Origin: Solen grandis
Taxonomy: Eukaryota; Mollusca; Bivalvia; Adapedonta; Solenidae
Assembly (NCBI GenBank): GCA_021229015.1
Contig: CM037789.1
Span: forward strand, 26,856,782 to 26,920,781
Reading direction: 5' to 3'
DNA: 64,000 nt
The translations under genes and the position numbers were made by a program. Below are positions 47,821 to 58,305 of this stretch, piece by piece (positions within the stretch are counted from its first letter, which is position 1; each line of letters starts with the position of its first letter). The notes beneath the pieces were generated by a model. The model was not told the origin of the DNA, did not search any database, and saw nothing but the letters and a program-made list of their open reading frames with translations.

Positions 47821-48838
47821 TTAGCTCGACTATTCGAAGAATATTAGAGCTATTGTAGTCACCCTTGCGTTGGCATTGGCGTTGCAGCTCTTGGTTAAAA
47901 TTTTGCATGCATGTTACTTCCAGCCTTATATCTCAATAACCATTTATGGTTTTGACTTGAAAGTTTATGAATATGGTCAGGGGCATCAGACAATGAAGGT
48001 AGATAACTCTTGACTGAATTTAATATAGATTATGACCCGTTTTTAACTTAAAAGTTTTTGTTAAAGTTTTACATGCAATAGAAATTTGGTCAAAGTTTTG
48101 CATGCAAGCTACTCCCCAGCTTGTATCTCAATCAGCATTAATGGTATTAACTTAGAAGTTTATTTCTGTATTTATGCATACAATTGATTTGAAACATCTT
48201 TAATATGTTTAGGGTTATCATACTATCAAGATAGATAACTTTTGATGAAATATATTACAAGTTATGGCCTCTTTTTAAAATTAGAAATTTTGTTTAAAGT
48301 TTTGCATATAAGGAACTGTCATGCTTATTTTTCTTTAACCAGGCATGATTTTGATTTGAAACTTCTTATATGTGTTCAATTGTATCATACTATAGTGGCA
48401 GATAGTTTTTTTTACTGAATATAGTCCAGATTTAAGGGCCATTTTTTGACTTGGACTTTTTGGTTAAAGTTTTGCATACAAGCCCCTATCCTGCTTATAT
48501 ATCAGAAATTATTTATGGTATTGACTAGAAAGTTTAGGAGTATGTTCAGGGGCATCAGAAAACCAAGGAGGATAACTCTTGGACTGAATTTTATACATTT
48601 TATGGCCCTTTTCTTACTTAGATACTTGGTTAACGTTTTGCATGCACAATATTATTATGCTTATGTCTCAGTAACTAGGAATGGGATTGATTTTAGACTT
48701 GATAAACCTATTTGGGGGTATTAGATAAACTATTAAAGTCTATCATATTTTTTTTTATACACAGGGTATATGAAGGGTTAGTATTGAAATAGATTTCATT
48801 TGATTTACCAACAAGCACTTTAAATAGTCCAGCGTACT
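47821..48838 (+). mobile_element. 'GCTCGACTATTC' Helentron-like element inside the LINE
   Basis: Starts TTTTTAGCTCGACTATTCGA. The interior has GTTAAAGTTTTGCATGCAAG type units on the opposite strand to 16121-17755. The 3' end AAATAGTCCAGCGTACTGTCC is a decayed inverted partner plus hairpin. Confidence 0.7.
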
Positions 48839-49170
48839 GTCCTCTCAAAGCAGTCTAGAAATCTTGAAGCATAAAAAAGCCGACAGCCTAAGGAATTTTG
48901 GAAGTTTTTTCCTAATGGAAAGCAAAATACAGGAATTATTATATCAATTCAAAATTTGCAACACCATTTTGCAAGTGTGTGTATTGATATTAGAGCAGAT
49001 ATTAATGAGGAAGGTGAATATTTCAATGAACATAGTAACTTCAATTTAAATAGTCAGAGTTTCACAGAACTTTATACTGCAATAACGTTGGAAGAAGTGA
49101 AATAAGCTATTTTCTGATTAAAGAAGAATAAAGCAGCGTGTCCTTGCAACAACTTATTAAAAGAAAATTT
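48839..49170 (+). pseudogene. LINE, segment before the reverse transcriptase
   Basis: Translations include KKADSLRNFGSFF, then SQSFTELYTAITLEEVK and a KKNKAACPCNNLLKENF segment, typical of the linker leading into a non-LTR reverse transcriptase. Stops interrupt it. The reverse transcriptase itself is absent. Confidence 0.55.
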
Positions 49171-49795
49171 TATCATTTGATACTTCTTAGGTGGATAGAT
49201 CTCAATGAGGATGAGTGCAATGCACAAGAATGATTACTCTACCTTTCATTATTTTTGAGTTATTGCCCTTTGTTAATTTCCAGGCTTAATTCTTGTCCAG
49301 AGCATAAGTCAAAAGTATTTGAAATATCAACTTGATATTTCACAGGTGGATATATCCCATTGAGGAGCAATTAAATGCACAATGATGATAACTCTACCTT
49401 TCATTATTTTTCATGTTTTGCCCTTTTATGATTTATCTGGCTTAATTTTTGTCCAGAGCATAAGTCAAAAGGTATTTGAGATATCAACTTGAAACTTCAT
49501 AGGTTGATAGATCTCATTGAGGAGGAGTGCAGTGCCTTCATAATTTTTGACTTATTGCCCTATGTTAATAAGTGAAATAGTTAAAATGAAGGAAAACATC
49601 TATAAGAGTTCACAGTGACCTTAACATTTTTACCTGTAGATCTCAAAATAGGGGAATTAGTAGGTCATGACATGGATTTTATATCTATACTCACTTCAAA
49701 CATCAGTCTTCATTAAAAAATGATTAAAAAATATTATTCTACTCTCCAACATATCTTCTTAGGAGCAAACATTTGGCGGGGAATGGCCATGTTAT
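49171..49795 (+). repeat. ~180-bp repeat units with GTCCAGAGCATAAGTCAAAA
   Basis: Two to three units share AGGTnGATAGATCTCAnTGAGG, AACTCTACCTTTCATTATTT and GTCCAGAGCATAAGTCAAAA. It ends with ATTTGGCGGGGAATGGCCAT and TCTTGTT. There is no gene. Confidence 0.6.
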
Positions 49796-50316
49796 TATCG
49801 CTCTTGTTATTATTATTATGCTATTTTTTCTTCCTTTTGACGTTCAAATTAAAAAAGGTTACCGATAAGCCAGCAGCATGAAATGTTCTCATTAGTCACA
49901 TTGACTATGGCCCTTTCGAATGCAACAACTTTCATCTTCATATGACGTCATGTGTTGTCAGGGTTGAAAAAAGCACCAAAGTATGCATTTTTCCATTTAA
50001 AATTAGCGACAGGCTTTATTTTTTGACCGAAATGCAGGTGCAACATAACACCACATTGTACAAAGTAACTTCTGTTTCAGGAAAATCGCAAAGGTCAAGG
50101 TCATACGTCAATTATCTTTTTTTCTTCGGCCATTAATATCTCAAAAATTATAAATATTCTATCGAGACACTATGGGTATACTTTGTAGTGCTTTAAAAGA
50201 CCTTTCAGATAATATTTAGTTTTTTAAAGAATGGGGTTGAATCAGTTGAGTTGTGGCAGAAAAACAGAAATTGTGCTACCCATGTGCATTATATCTCGAA
50301 AATAATTGATTTTTAT

Positions 50317-51227
50317 CTCACCTGAGCACAACGTGTTCATGATGAGGTATTTTGATCCCTGTGCGTCCGACGTCAACAATTTTCTTTAAACGACATCTCC
50401 TCCTAAACCACTGTGGCAAATTGGTTGAAAAAAATGCCTGTGATGTTCCTTGCATGAAACTCTACCAAAGTTGTTCAAATGGTTGCGGTCTGTTGCATAT
50501 CTGGGTCACAGGAGCTAAAATAAATTTTTAAAGTGAAATCTTTAAAAGTATCCGAAACCATAGGGCATAGAGCTTAGATATTTGGTATGCGGCATTGTCT
50601 TATAGACCTCTACCAATGCTGTTAAAATCATGGTCCTGGGGTCAAAATTGGTACCGCCCCAGGGGTCAATTGATATTACATAGTCTTACAAAGGAAAAAC
50701 TAGAACAATTTTCTTGTCAGAAACCACAAAGCCTAGATTTTAGATATTTGGTGTGTAATATGGCTTAGTAGACCTCAACCAAGTTTGTTCAATTCATGGC
50801 CCTGGGGTCAAAATTTGCCATCCCCCCAGGGGTCACTTGATTTTATGTAGACTTATATTTGAAAAATCTTCTAGTCAGTAGCCACAAGGCCTAGGGTTTA
50901 TATAAGGAAAACCCACGAAATATCTACTTGTCAGAAACCACAAAACCTGGAGTCAATATGTTTACTAGTGGACCTCAACCAAATATGTTCAAATCATGGC
51001 CCTGGTGTCAAAATTGACCCCACCTCAGGATTACGTGATTTTCTATAGACTTATTAGATCTATGACCTTCAAATTTAGATGGCAGGTACAGTTTTTGTGT
51101 GGAATTAAGATGATCTTTCTGTACTTCTGCATGGATTATGTATTCAGTATGACTCATAATACAATTATTTGGCACTGAAAGCAATGTTTCTCAGGTGAGC
51201 AATTCAGGGCTATCTTGGCCCTCTTGT
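50317..51227 (+). mobile_element. 'CTCACCTGAG' Helentron-like element
   Basis: Starts CTCACCTGAGCACAACGTG. It ends CTCAGGTGAGCAATTC, then the hairpin AGGGCTATCTTGGCCCT and CTTGTT. The interior has ACCTCAACCAA and CATGGCCCTGGGGTCAAAAT units. Confidence 0.8.
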
Positions 51228-51802
51228 TGTAAATTAATTTATGACCATAATTTGTAGAACGATCTCTGGCTGTTCTTTTGGTGTTTAAATTTTAAGTATT
51301 GACCTAAGATTCATTAAGTTATAGGGAGAATACGAAACTACATGAACATATTTTTGCCGATATTTGCTGTTTTCTCGAGGTTTAACCGCCCATATCTAAA
51401 AAGCGGTTAAGTATACGTCCATATATGAAACATGTGAAATGTGGGAAATTCAAAGACCTTTCGTACGGTACCTAGTTTTTCAAAATTTGACACCATGTAA
51501 TGAAGTTACATGAAAATTAAGAATTTAAACTTTTATTTACTGCACTTTCAGTTGGTCCCAATCATTTCATTGCTTTTGTCTCTGAAACGATTGGGCTTAA
51601 AAGCCGTTACATATAGGTGGACACATGAAAATAGTGAAATGTTGCAAATCTAAAGACCTTTCTAACAGTACCTAGCTTTTTTGAAATCAGACGTCATATA
51701 AGGAAGACGTCATATAAGAAAGTTACATTAAAAAATGAGAAATAATTAAAATCGTTCTTTCATGCATTTCTGCAGTAGGTCCTAATCATTTGGTTGCTTT
51801 TT

Positions 51803-52501
51803 AGCTCACCTGAGCACGAAGTGCTCAAGTTAAGCTTTTGTGATCACCCTGCATCCGTCGTCGTCCGAAGTCAACAATTTACGTTAAACTACATTCCTCT
51901 GAAACCACTGGGCAGAATTTTATTAAATTTGGCAGGGATGATCCTTGAGTGAATCTTCACAAAAGTTGCTAAAATTATTCTGATCCGTATTAAAAAAAAT
52001 GGCTGCCGGGGTATATAGTGATATCTTTAAATGAAATCTTCTCTGAAACCGATGGACAGAATTTGATTAAAATTGGTAGGGATGATACTTGAGTGAAGCT
52101 TCACAAAAGTTGCTTAAATTATTCCGATCTGTAAAAAAAAAACATGACGCCAGGGACGGGGCTAATTTGCTTTATATGTATATAGTGAAATCTTTAAACG
52201 AAACCTCCTCTGAAATCACTTGACAGAATTTGACCAAATTTGGCAGGGATGATCCTTGGGTGAAGTGTTACAAAAGTTGCTAAATTATTCCGATCCATTA
52301 AAAAAACATGGCCGCCAGGGGCGGGCTTATTTGCCTAATATGTATATAGTGAAATCTTTAAACGACATCTCTTCTGAAACTGCTGGACAGAATTTGATAA
52401 AACATTGCAGGGCAGATTTCAAAATGTTTTAATAAGACTGATGTTCCTTGGGTAACCCTGTACTCCGGTGAGCGATCCAGGGCCATCATAGCCCTCTAGT
52501 T
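51803..52501 (+). mobile_element. 'CTCACCTGAG' Helentron-like element
   Basis: Starts TTAGCTCACCTGAGCACGAA followed by GTGCTCAAG. It ends with CCGGTGAGCGATCCAGGGCC and the rest of the hairpin (ATAGCCCT), then CTAGTTT. The interior has GGCAGGGATGATCCTTG units, as at 41133-42500. Confidence 0.8.
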
Positions 52502-53348
52502 TCTAAGAAACTGTTAATTTTTGAAAATAGTTTTTAGAACATTATTTATAGCTTGATGCAATGCTGTTCTAGTAGTTTGCAGATTTTAAATGATCGGATT
52601 ATTAATTGAAAAGTTATTGGTCGAAAAGTTGTAACTGACATGAACATCTTTTTGCCGATTCTTGTCGTTTTCTTTAGGTTTAACCATCTCTATCTCAAAA
52701 GCTGTTACAGCTAGGATGAAATATAAAGCTGTTAAAATGTTGGAAATTTAAAGACGGTACTTATATTTTTGAAATAGGAAACCATATAAAAAAGCAACAC
52801 CCAAAACAATTAATTCCAAAAAACTGTTTTCCTTGTGTTTCTGCAGTTGGTTCCACATATTGTTCCAAATTTTATTTTTGTTATATTAAATGTATATTGT
52901 GCTGCTGAAATGTATTTTAATTCCCTGTGCACCTTTAAATGCAGAAAGAAAATTAAATGCAAAAAGATAAGAAATACATTTTTGGCAAGAAAGGAACCTT
53001 GCATTCACGTGATCCTGAGGTGGGGTCAATTTTGACATGTAAAGAGGACTAGTGATTCTTTACTACCTGTAGGACGCAAATTCTGAACATTACTGAGGTA
53101 CGTTTTGAAGAGGGTTCTTGAACAGCAAGCATCATGAAATTATAACAGGAGGCAAAGATACGCAGTCCCTTTTGAATATTTTTGAATTACCTCATTTAAT
53201 GTTACATATTTCATCTGCTATATTAGTTTACGTTTTACAGCTGTCAATTCTAGATGATTTTTTTTTCATTTTTTTTACAGATTATGTATGTCAGGATAAG
53301 TAATTGAATCTTATCAGGTTTGATATGGTTTGCAGACAGAAAGCCCTA

Positions 53349-53369
53349 TCATTTGTTCAGAACAAAAGA
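53349..53369 (+). other. Terminal hairpin of the type C element
   Basis: Stem TCATTTGT/ACAAAAGA with one mismatch and a 5-nt loop, preceded by a GCAGACAGAAAGCCCTA block and followed by AATCTAGC. Confidence 0.75.
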
Positions 53370-53389
53370 AATCTAGCTTAATCAGTACA

Positions 53390-53530
53390 TAAATATTTCA
53401 TGTTTGCTGGAAGGCTTCTTGCATAAAAAATCTAAGTGACCTGACTGGGACTTGGAGTCACAGTTGTGAGCCACATAATTATAACCACATGGTCACGAGT
53501 CCCCAACTAACATCTGGTTTGATTATAAGG
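53390..53530 (-). mobile_element. Decayed SINE family 1 copy
   Basis: On the minus strand it contains traces of CATGTGGTTATAATTATGTG, GACTCCAAGTCCCAG and GCAAGAAGCCTTCCAGCAAA, in family order. Ends are not defined. Confidence 0.45.
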
Positions 53531-54043
53531 ATAATGAGTAATATAGGGAAAAACGTGAAAAGTGTTCTGAATGATAGAATAATCCTTAAAAATTACAGAT
53601 GTTGACTTTATGAGGTTATATTGCAAGTAATGGCTGCTGTTTAAAACATTCGTTGAATTAAAAAAAAAATGTGTAATAGCAAAAATTGAAAAAAAAAAGT
53701 TTACAAAAATAAAATAAATTCATTTGAATAAAGTTTATATATATACAACAAAGATGGGCTTTCATTGCTTTGATTGAGTACACTTGTCACAAGCAGTGTG
53801 GTCAGTAGTTCACCCTTGTTGACTCAGATGTGTGTTCTTACATTGAGCTGGCCTATAGAAAAGTAAGATCAGACTGACTGAAGACAACTCTCAGTCTAAA
53901 AGTTATTTCTAAGGTTCTGATGAACTGCAAACAAAAGTTAAAATGATAAAATGTTCTCTCAAGCGTTTTATAGGTGACTTTGTATGTCTGTAAGATGAGT
54001 TTACATATAGATATTTTATAGAACATTTTACATTTATTTTCAG
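53531..54043 (+). other. End of intron; acceptor at 54032-54043
   Basis: AT-rich with no gene. The pyrimidine-rich run TTTATTTTCAG ends at 54043 and precedes the NACHT exon. Confidence 0.55.
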
Positions 54044-54316
54044 AACTAAGGCGCCATCTGATGGATACCTATATAGCTCAGTTACAGCCAGCCACACTGC
54101 CAGAGATTGACAGATTGTATGTAGAGCCAAAAAAAAAAAAAAAAGGCACTACTGAAAAAAAAATCAAGCGATTCTGACGATTATACAGATACAAGCGATG
54201 ATGACAGTGACAACACTGAAACAAGGGATGATGATATACAAGATATTTTCTTCAAAGAACATTCCCAATTTGCTCGGATCTACATATCCGGGGATGCAGG
54301 TCATGGAAAGACTGCT

Positions 54317-55987
54317 TTGTGTAAAATGCTGGTTTTGGCCTGGTGTCAGGAACATGCTGGTGAAAAGATCAATAAATATATCCCTGATGATTTCTTGGCA
54401 GCCATGAAGAAGTTTGACTTTCTTTTCTACATCCCTTTAAGGAACATCAGGAAGGATTGGATTATCAGTGAAATTATCAAAAAACAGTTTTTTGAGGATC
54501 CTGATTTCTTAAATATATTTATAAAAAATGAATGTGACAAGAGCTCATGTCTTGTAATATTGGACGGTTTAGATGAATGGGTGACTCCTTCAGACTATGA
54601 AGCTCCAATGCATACAACACATGGCCTGCCAGACTTGAGTCATTTCACGAAATACACAGTCCTCACCACCACCCGGACATGGAAGCTAGAGGAACTGAGG
54701 CTAGGGCCACTAGAGATGGATAGGCAAGTCCAGCTAAAAGGTATTGATAAGAGGGCATCAGATAGATATATAGAGAACATGGTAGATCTGCTGAATAAGA
54801 AGAAAAATGTCAGAAAAGAAAGTCATGACTTTAAACAGCATATTAAGGCTAAAGATCTTAAGCATTTTCTGAACATTCCCATCCTGCTGAAACAGTTGAT
54901 AACATTGTGGCATCATGATGAGAAGGAAATTACAGGAAGATCACAAGTTCATCTATACAGTGCTATGATAAACCACATTCTGAAGGATGCCTGGAAAAGA
55001 AATAAAAAGAAATCCTTATCAGTAGGAAATACCCAAGAGTCAGAACTCCCCTTGTGTCTAAAAGAAAAACAGTACTGCAATATTCATAAGAGTCTACTTT
55101 TTTCCCTGGCACATCTTGCCTTTATATCAGCATTTAAAGAGCAACTTGTATTTGATCATGTGGAAGCAGAACTTCTAAATTTGACTGACGATGGCATGAA
55201 ATCCTGCTTAACAGCAGGTTTGTTGTGCCAGGAAATTTATGCAAGCGCTCTTGATGATGAGAAGAAAAAACTTTCATTCCTCCACAAAACCTTTCAGGAC
55301 TTCCTGGCAGCTGTTTACCTGGTCATGAATCCTGAGTCAGCACAACTGCCCCAAACATGCAATACCATGAGCAAAATTCTTGACATGCGTTCTCTGTTTA
55401 TTTTTGTGAGTTGCATGGACTCCAAGATCATGACATCCTTATCATATCAAATACAGAACATCTTGGAGAATGATCAGAAAGTGCAGCATTACATCAGTCA
55501 TCTAGATTGGGATCACTTGAAACCAATACAAGACCTGCTGTGTATGTGTGTGGGGGCCAGTAAGGAGAGTGGACAGCCACCGCCATGCTGTCATCTGGAG
55601 TCTGTTGTTATTTATCATGAAGATTGTCGTAATGTGAAGTCTTATGCTATTGATTATGATACACATAGAGATTGGACGAATCTACACCATCTAATCAGTA
55701 CCAATATGTCCTGTATAAAGTATTTATATCTAGATGTTGAAAAATATCCACCTAAGGACCTCCTTACCTGCCTGAGTCTTGTGTTAGAGTGTCGATCAAT
55801 ACAGCATTTGTTTTTGAATTTACATAAGAGCTTGCTCCAAAACATGGAGGCCCTGCTGGAGAAAGCATTGTATGACAACTGGTCACTGTCATCACTATCG
55901 CTCAGTGAGTCAGTAAAGCATGAGCTATGTTATAGCTATCTGAACAGTGACAGAGTGACCTGGACTTGTTGGACATCAGTAATGTAA
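54317..55987 (+). pseudogene. NACHT NTPase and helical domains of the NLR-like gene
   Basis: The open frame extends upstream of 54317 to 54125, so 54317 is not a start. Walker A is GDAGHGKT at 54290-54313. Walker B with the NACHT signature is ILDGLDEW near 54558-54581. TVLTTTRTW follows as sensor 1. NIPILLKQLITLW is the typical helix after the NTPase core, and LSFLHKTFQDFLAAVYLV matches the conserved NLR H..FQ.FLAA motif. From about 55600 the protein becomes LRR-like (SCIKYLYLDVEKYPPKDL). The last 12 codons before the stop at 55985 are out of frame: the adjacent frame encodes DLDLLDISNVKKLS, which fits an LRR. An NTPase switch role is inferred from the family. Confidence 0.85.
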
Positions 55988-56006
55988 AAAAACTGAGCAT
56001 CATCGT

Positions 56007-58064
56007 TTGATGAAAGGCTTTGAGAAGGCAACACAGCTGAAGACACTGAAGTTGTATGACATATGGTGTAGGAAGAGTAAATATAGGGAGGAGTCTACCC
56101 ATCATCTGGACCTGTCTCAATGGTCAGAGCTACAGAAACTTTGCCTAAGAAACTGTGACTTTACTAAGATTACAATCAACACAACATCACTCACAGAGTG
56201 TGAGGTTGGTGGCACACCTATATTCTTTGTTCCACATGCTGCGACCAGGATACAGAGACTGAACATAGACAGTATAAGAGATCCACATACTCTGGATGAA
56301 ATTGTCACCATCCTGCCTCACATGACTCTGTTGAATGAACTGAATCTGGTGGACAGAACTGATGGACAGGAGGATTGTTCCCGTCATTTGGACCTGTCTA
56401 ATTGTTCAAAGCTACAGGAACTTACCTTAAATAAATGTAAAGTTACAAAGGTTACAATCAACATAATATCACTCACAGATTGTGAGGTTGATGGTACACC
56501 TGTGTACTTTGTTCCACATGCTGTTGCAAAGATACAGACACTTAACTTAAGGAATATAAGAGATCCACATTCTCTGGATGAGATTGTCACCACACTGCCT
56601 CACATGACTCTATTAAATGAACTGAATCTGGTGGACATTACTGATGGACAGGAGGATTGTTCCCGTCATTTGGACCTGTCTAATTGTTCAAAGCTACAGA
56701 ATCTTACCTTAAATAAATGTAAAGTTACAAAGGTTACAATCAACACAACATCACTCACAGATTGTGAGGTCGATGGTATACCTGTGTACTTTGTTCAACA
56801 TCCACATGTCGTGACCAAGATACAGAGACTGGAGTTAAAAAATATAAGAGATCCACATTCTCTGGATGAGATTGTCACCATCCTGCCTCACATGACTCTG
56901 TTGAATGAACTGAATATGGTGGATATTACTGGTGGATTGGAGGATTGTTCCCGTCATTTGGACTTGTCTAATTGTTCAAATCTGCAGGAACTTACCTTAA
57001 ATGACTGTAAAGTTACAAAGGTTACAATCAACATTACATCACTCACAAATTGTGAGGTTGATAGTACACCTGTGTACTTTGTTCCACATGCTGTGGCAGA
57101 GATACAGACACTTAAGTTAGGGAATATAAGAGATCCACATTCTCTGGATGAGATTGTCACCACACTGCCTCACATGACTCTGTTAAATGAACTGAATCTG
57201 GTGGACATTACTGGTGGACAGGAGGACTGTTCTCGTCATTTGGACCTGTCAAACTGCTCAAAGCTAAAAGAACTTACCCTAAATGGCTGTAATGTTAGAA
57301 AGGTTACAATCAACACAACATCACTTAGAGCTTGTGAGGTTGATGGTACACCTGTGTACTTTGTTCAACATCCACATGTCGTGACCAAGATACAGAGACT
57401 GGAGTTACAAAATATAAGAGATCCACATTCTCTGGATGAAATTGTCACCATCCTGCCTCACATGACTCTGTTAAATGAACTGAATATGGTGGACATTACT
57501 GGTGGGCAGGAGGATTGTTCCCGTCATTTAGACCTGTCTAATTGTTCAAATCTGCAGGAACTTACCTTAAATGACTGTAATGTTACAAAGGTTACAATCA
57601 ACATTACATCACTCACAAATTGTGAGGTTGATGGTACACCTGTGTACTTTGTTTCACATGCTGTGGCACAGATACAGACACTTAAGTTAGGGAATATAAG
57701 AGATCCACATTCTCTGGATGAGATTGTCACCACACTGCCTCACATGTGTCTATTAAATGATCTGGATATGGAGAACATAACTGATGGACAGGAGGGGTGT
57801 TCCCGGCATTTGGACCTGTCAAACTGTTCAAAGCTAAAAGAACTTACCCTAAATAACTGTAAAGTTAGAAAGGTTACAATCAACATAACATCACTCACAG
57901 ATTGTGAGGTTGATGGTATACCTGTATACTTTGTTCCATACCCACATGTCAGAGTCAGGATAAAAAAACTAGTGTTAAGGAATATTACAGATTCTCATTC
58001 TTTGTGTGAGATTGGCACTATCCTGCCTGAGGTGACTCGGTTATCACGCTTGACGTTTTTATAG
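56007..58064 (+). pseudogene. LRR array of the NLR-like gene, alternating 94/96-residue repeats
   Basis: 685 codons open without interruption; there is no real ATG requirement because the frame continues the NACHT gene. Six similar repeats carry ILPHMTLLNELNLVDIT, CSRHLDLSNCSKLQELTLN, KVTINTTSLTDCEVDGTPVY and IRDPHSLDEIV. The landmark AGGATTGTTC lies at 56371, 56653, 56941, 57223, 57511 and 57793, steps of 282, 288, 282, 288 and 282 bp. Odd and even units differ (PHAVAxIQTL against QHPHVVTKIQRL), so the true unit is a 570-bp pair. Each unit should fold as several LRRs of a ligand-binding solenoid. The frame ends at 58064; LRRVKLNSIIMTDRAMIHFL follows in another frame to 58305. Confidence 0.85.
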
Positions 58065-58305
58065 AGATGTCTGTCTATCTCCTGCGACAACACGTCTGAG
58101 AAGAGTGAAATTAAATAGCATTATTATGACAGATAGGGCTATGATCCATTTTCTTAACTCTGTTCTCTCCACCAACCACAAGGTGAAATGTAAGGTTAAA
58201 GGTCAACTTAATGAAGCAGTTGTAACATATATCACCACCAGATTTGTGGTGAGACAGAGAGGTTTGGACTGTCTAGACTTCTACAGCCAGCCGGCAGCAC
58301 CCTGA

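Larger units (their letters stand above)
49800..53385 (+). mobile_element. Type C element with two nested insertions
   Basis: Starts after ATT repeats with CTATTTTTTCTTCCTTTTGA, like 35615. It contains one TGACGTCA region, then the CAGGAAAATCGCAAAGGTCA body and TTTGCCGATATTTGCTGTTT blocks. It ends with a hairpin at 53349-53369 and AATCTAG. Two 'CTCACCTGAG' elements lie inside (50317-51227 and 51803-52501). Confidence 0.7.
54044..58305 (+). pseudogene. NACHT-LRR (NLR-like) exon with frame breaks
   Basis: One long exon reads: LRRHLMDTYIAQLQPATLPE leader, acidic linker, NACHT NTPase, helical region, LRR array, C-terminal LRR piece. It is broken at four visible points: the A16 and A9 runs (54129-54163), about 55950, about 56003 and about 58055. 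The distances are too short for introns. NLR proteins are cytosolic innate immune sensors that oligomerise through NACHT. The Helitron frames upstream stay open for almost 4 kb each, so general sequencing noise is a weak explanation and gene decay is favoured. Errors at the homopolymers cannot be excluded. Confidence 0.7.

Noticed and set aside
56117..57733. Series of near-identical 64-69-codon minus-strand frames 570 bp apart
   Set aside because: They are the reverse strand of the LRR repeats. They were useful only as confirmation of the 570-bp dimer period.
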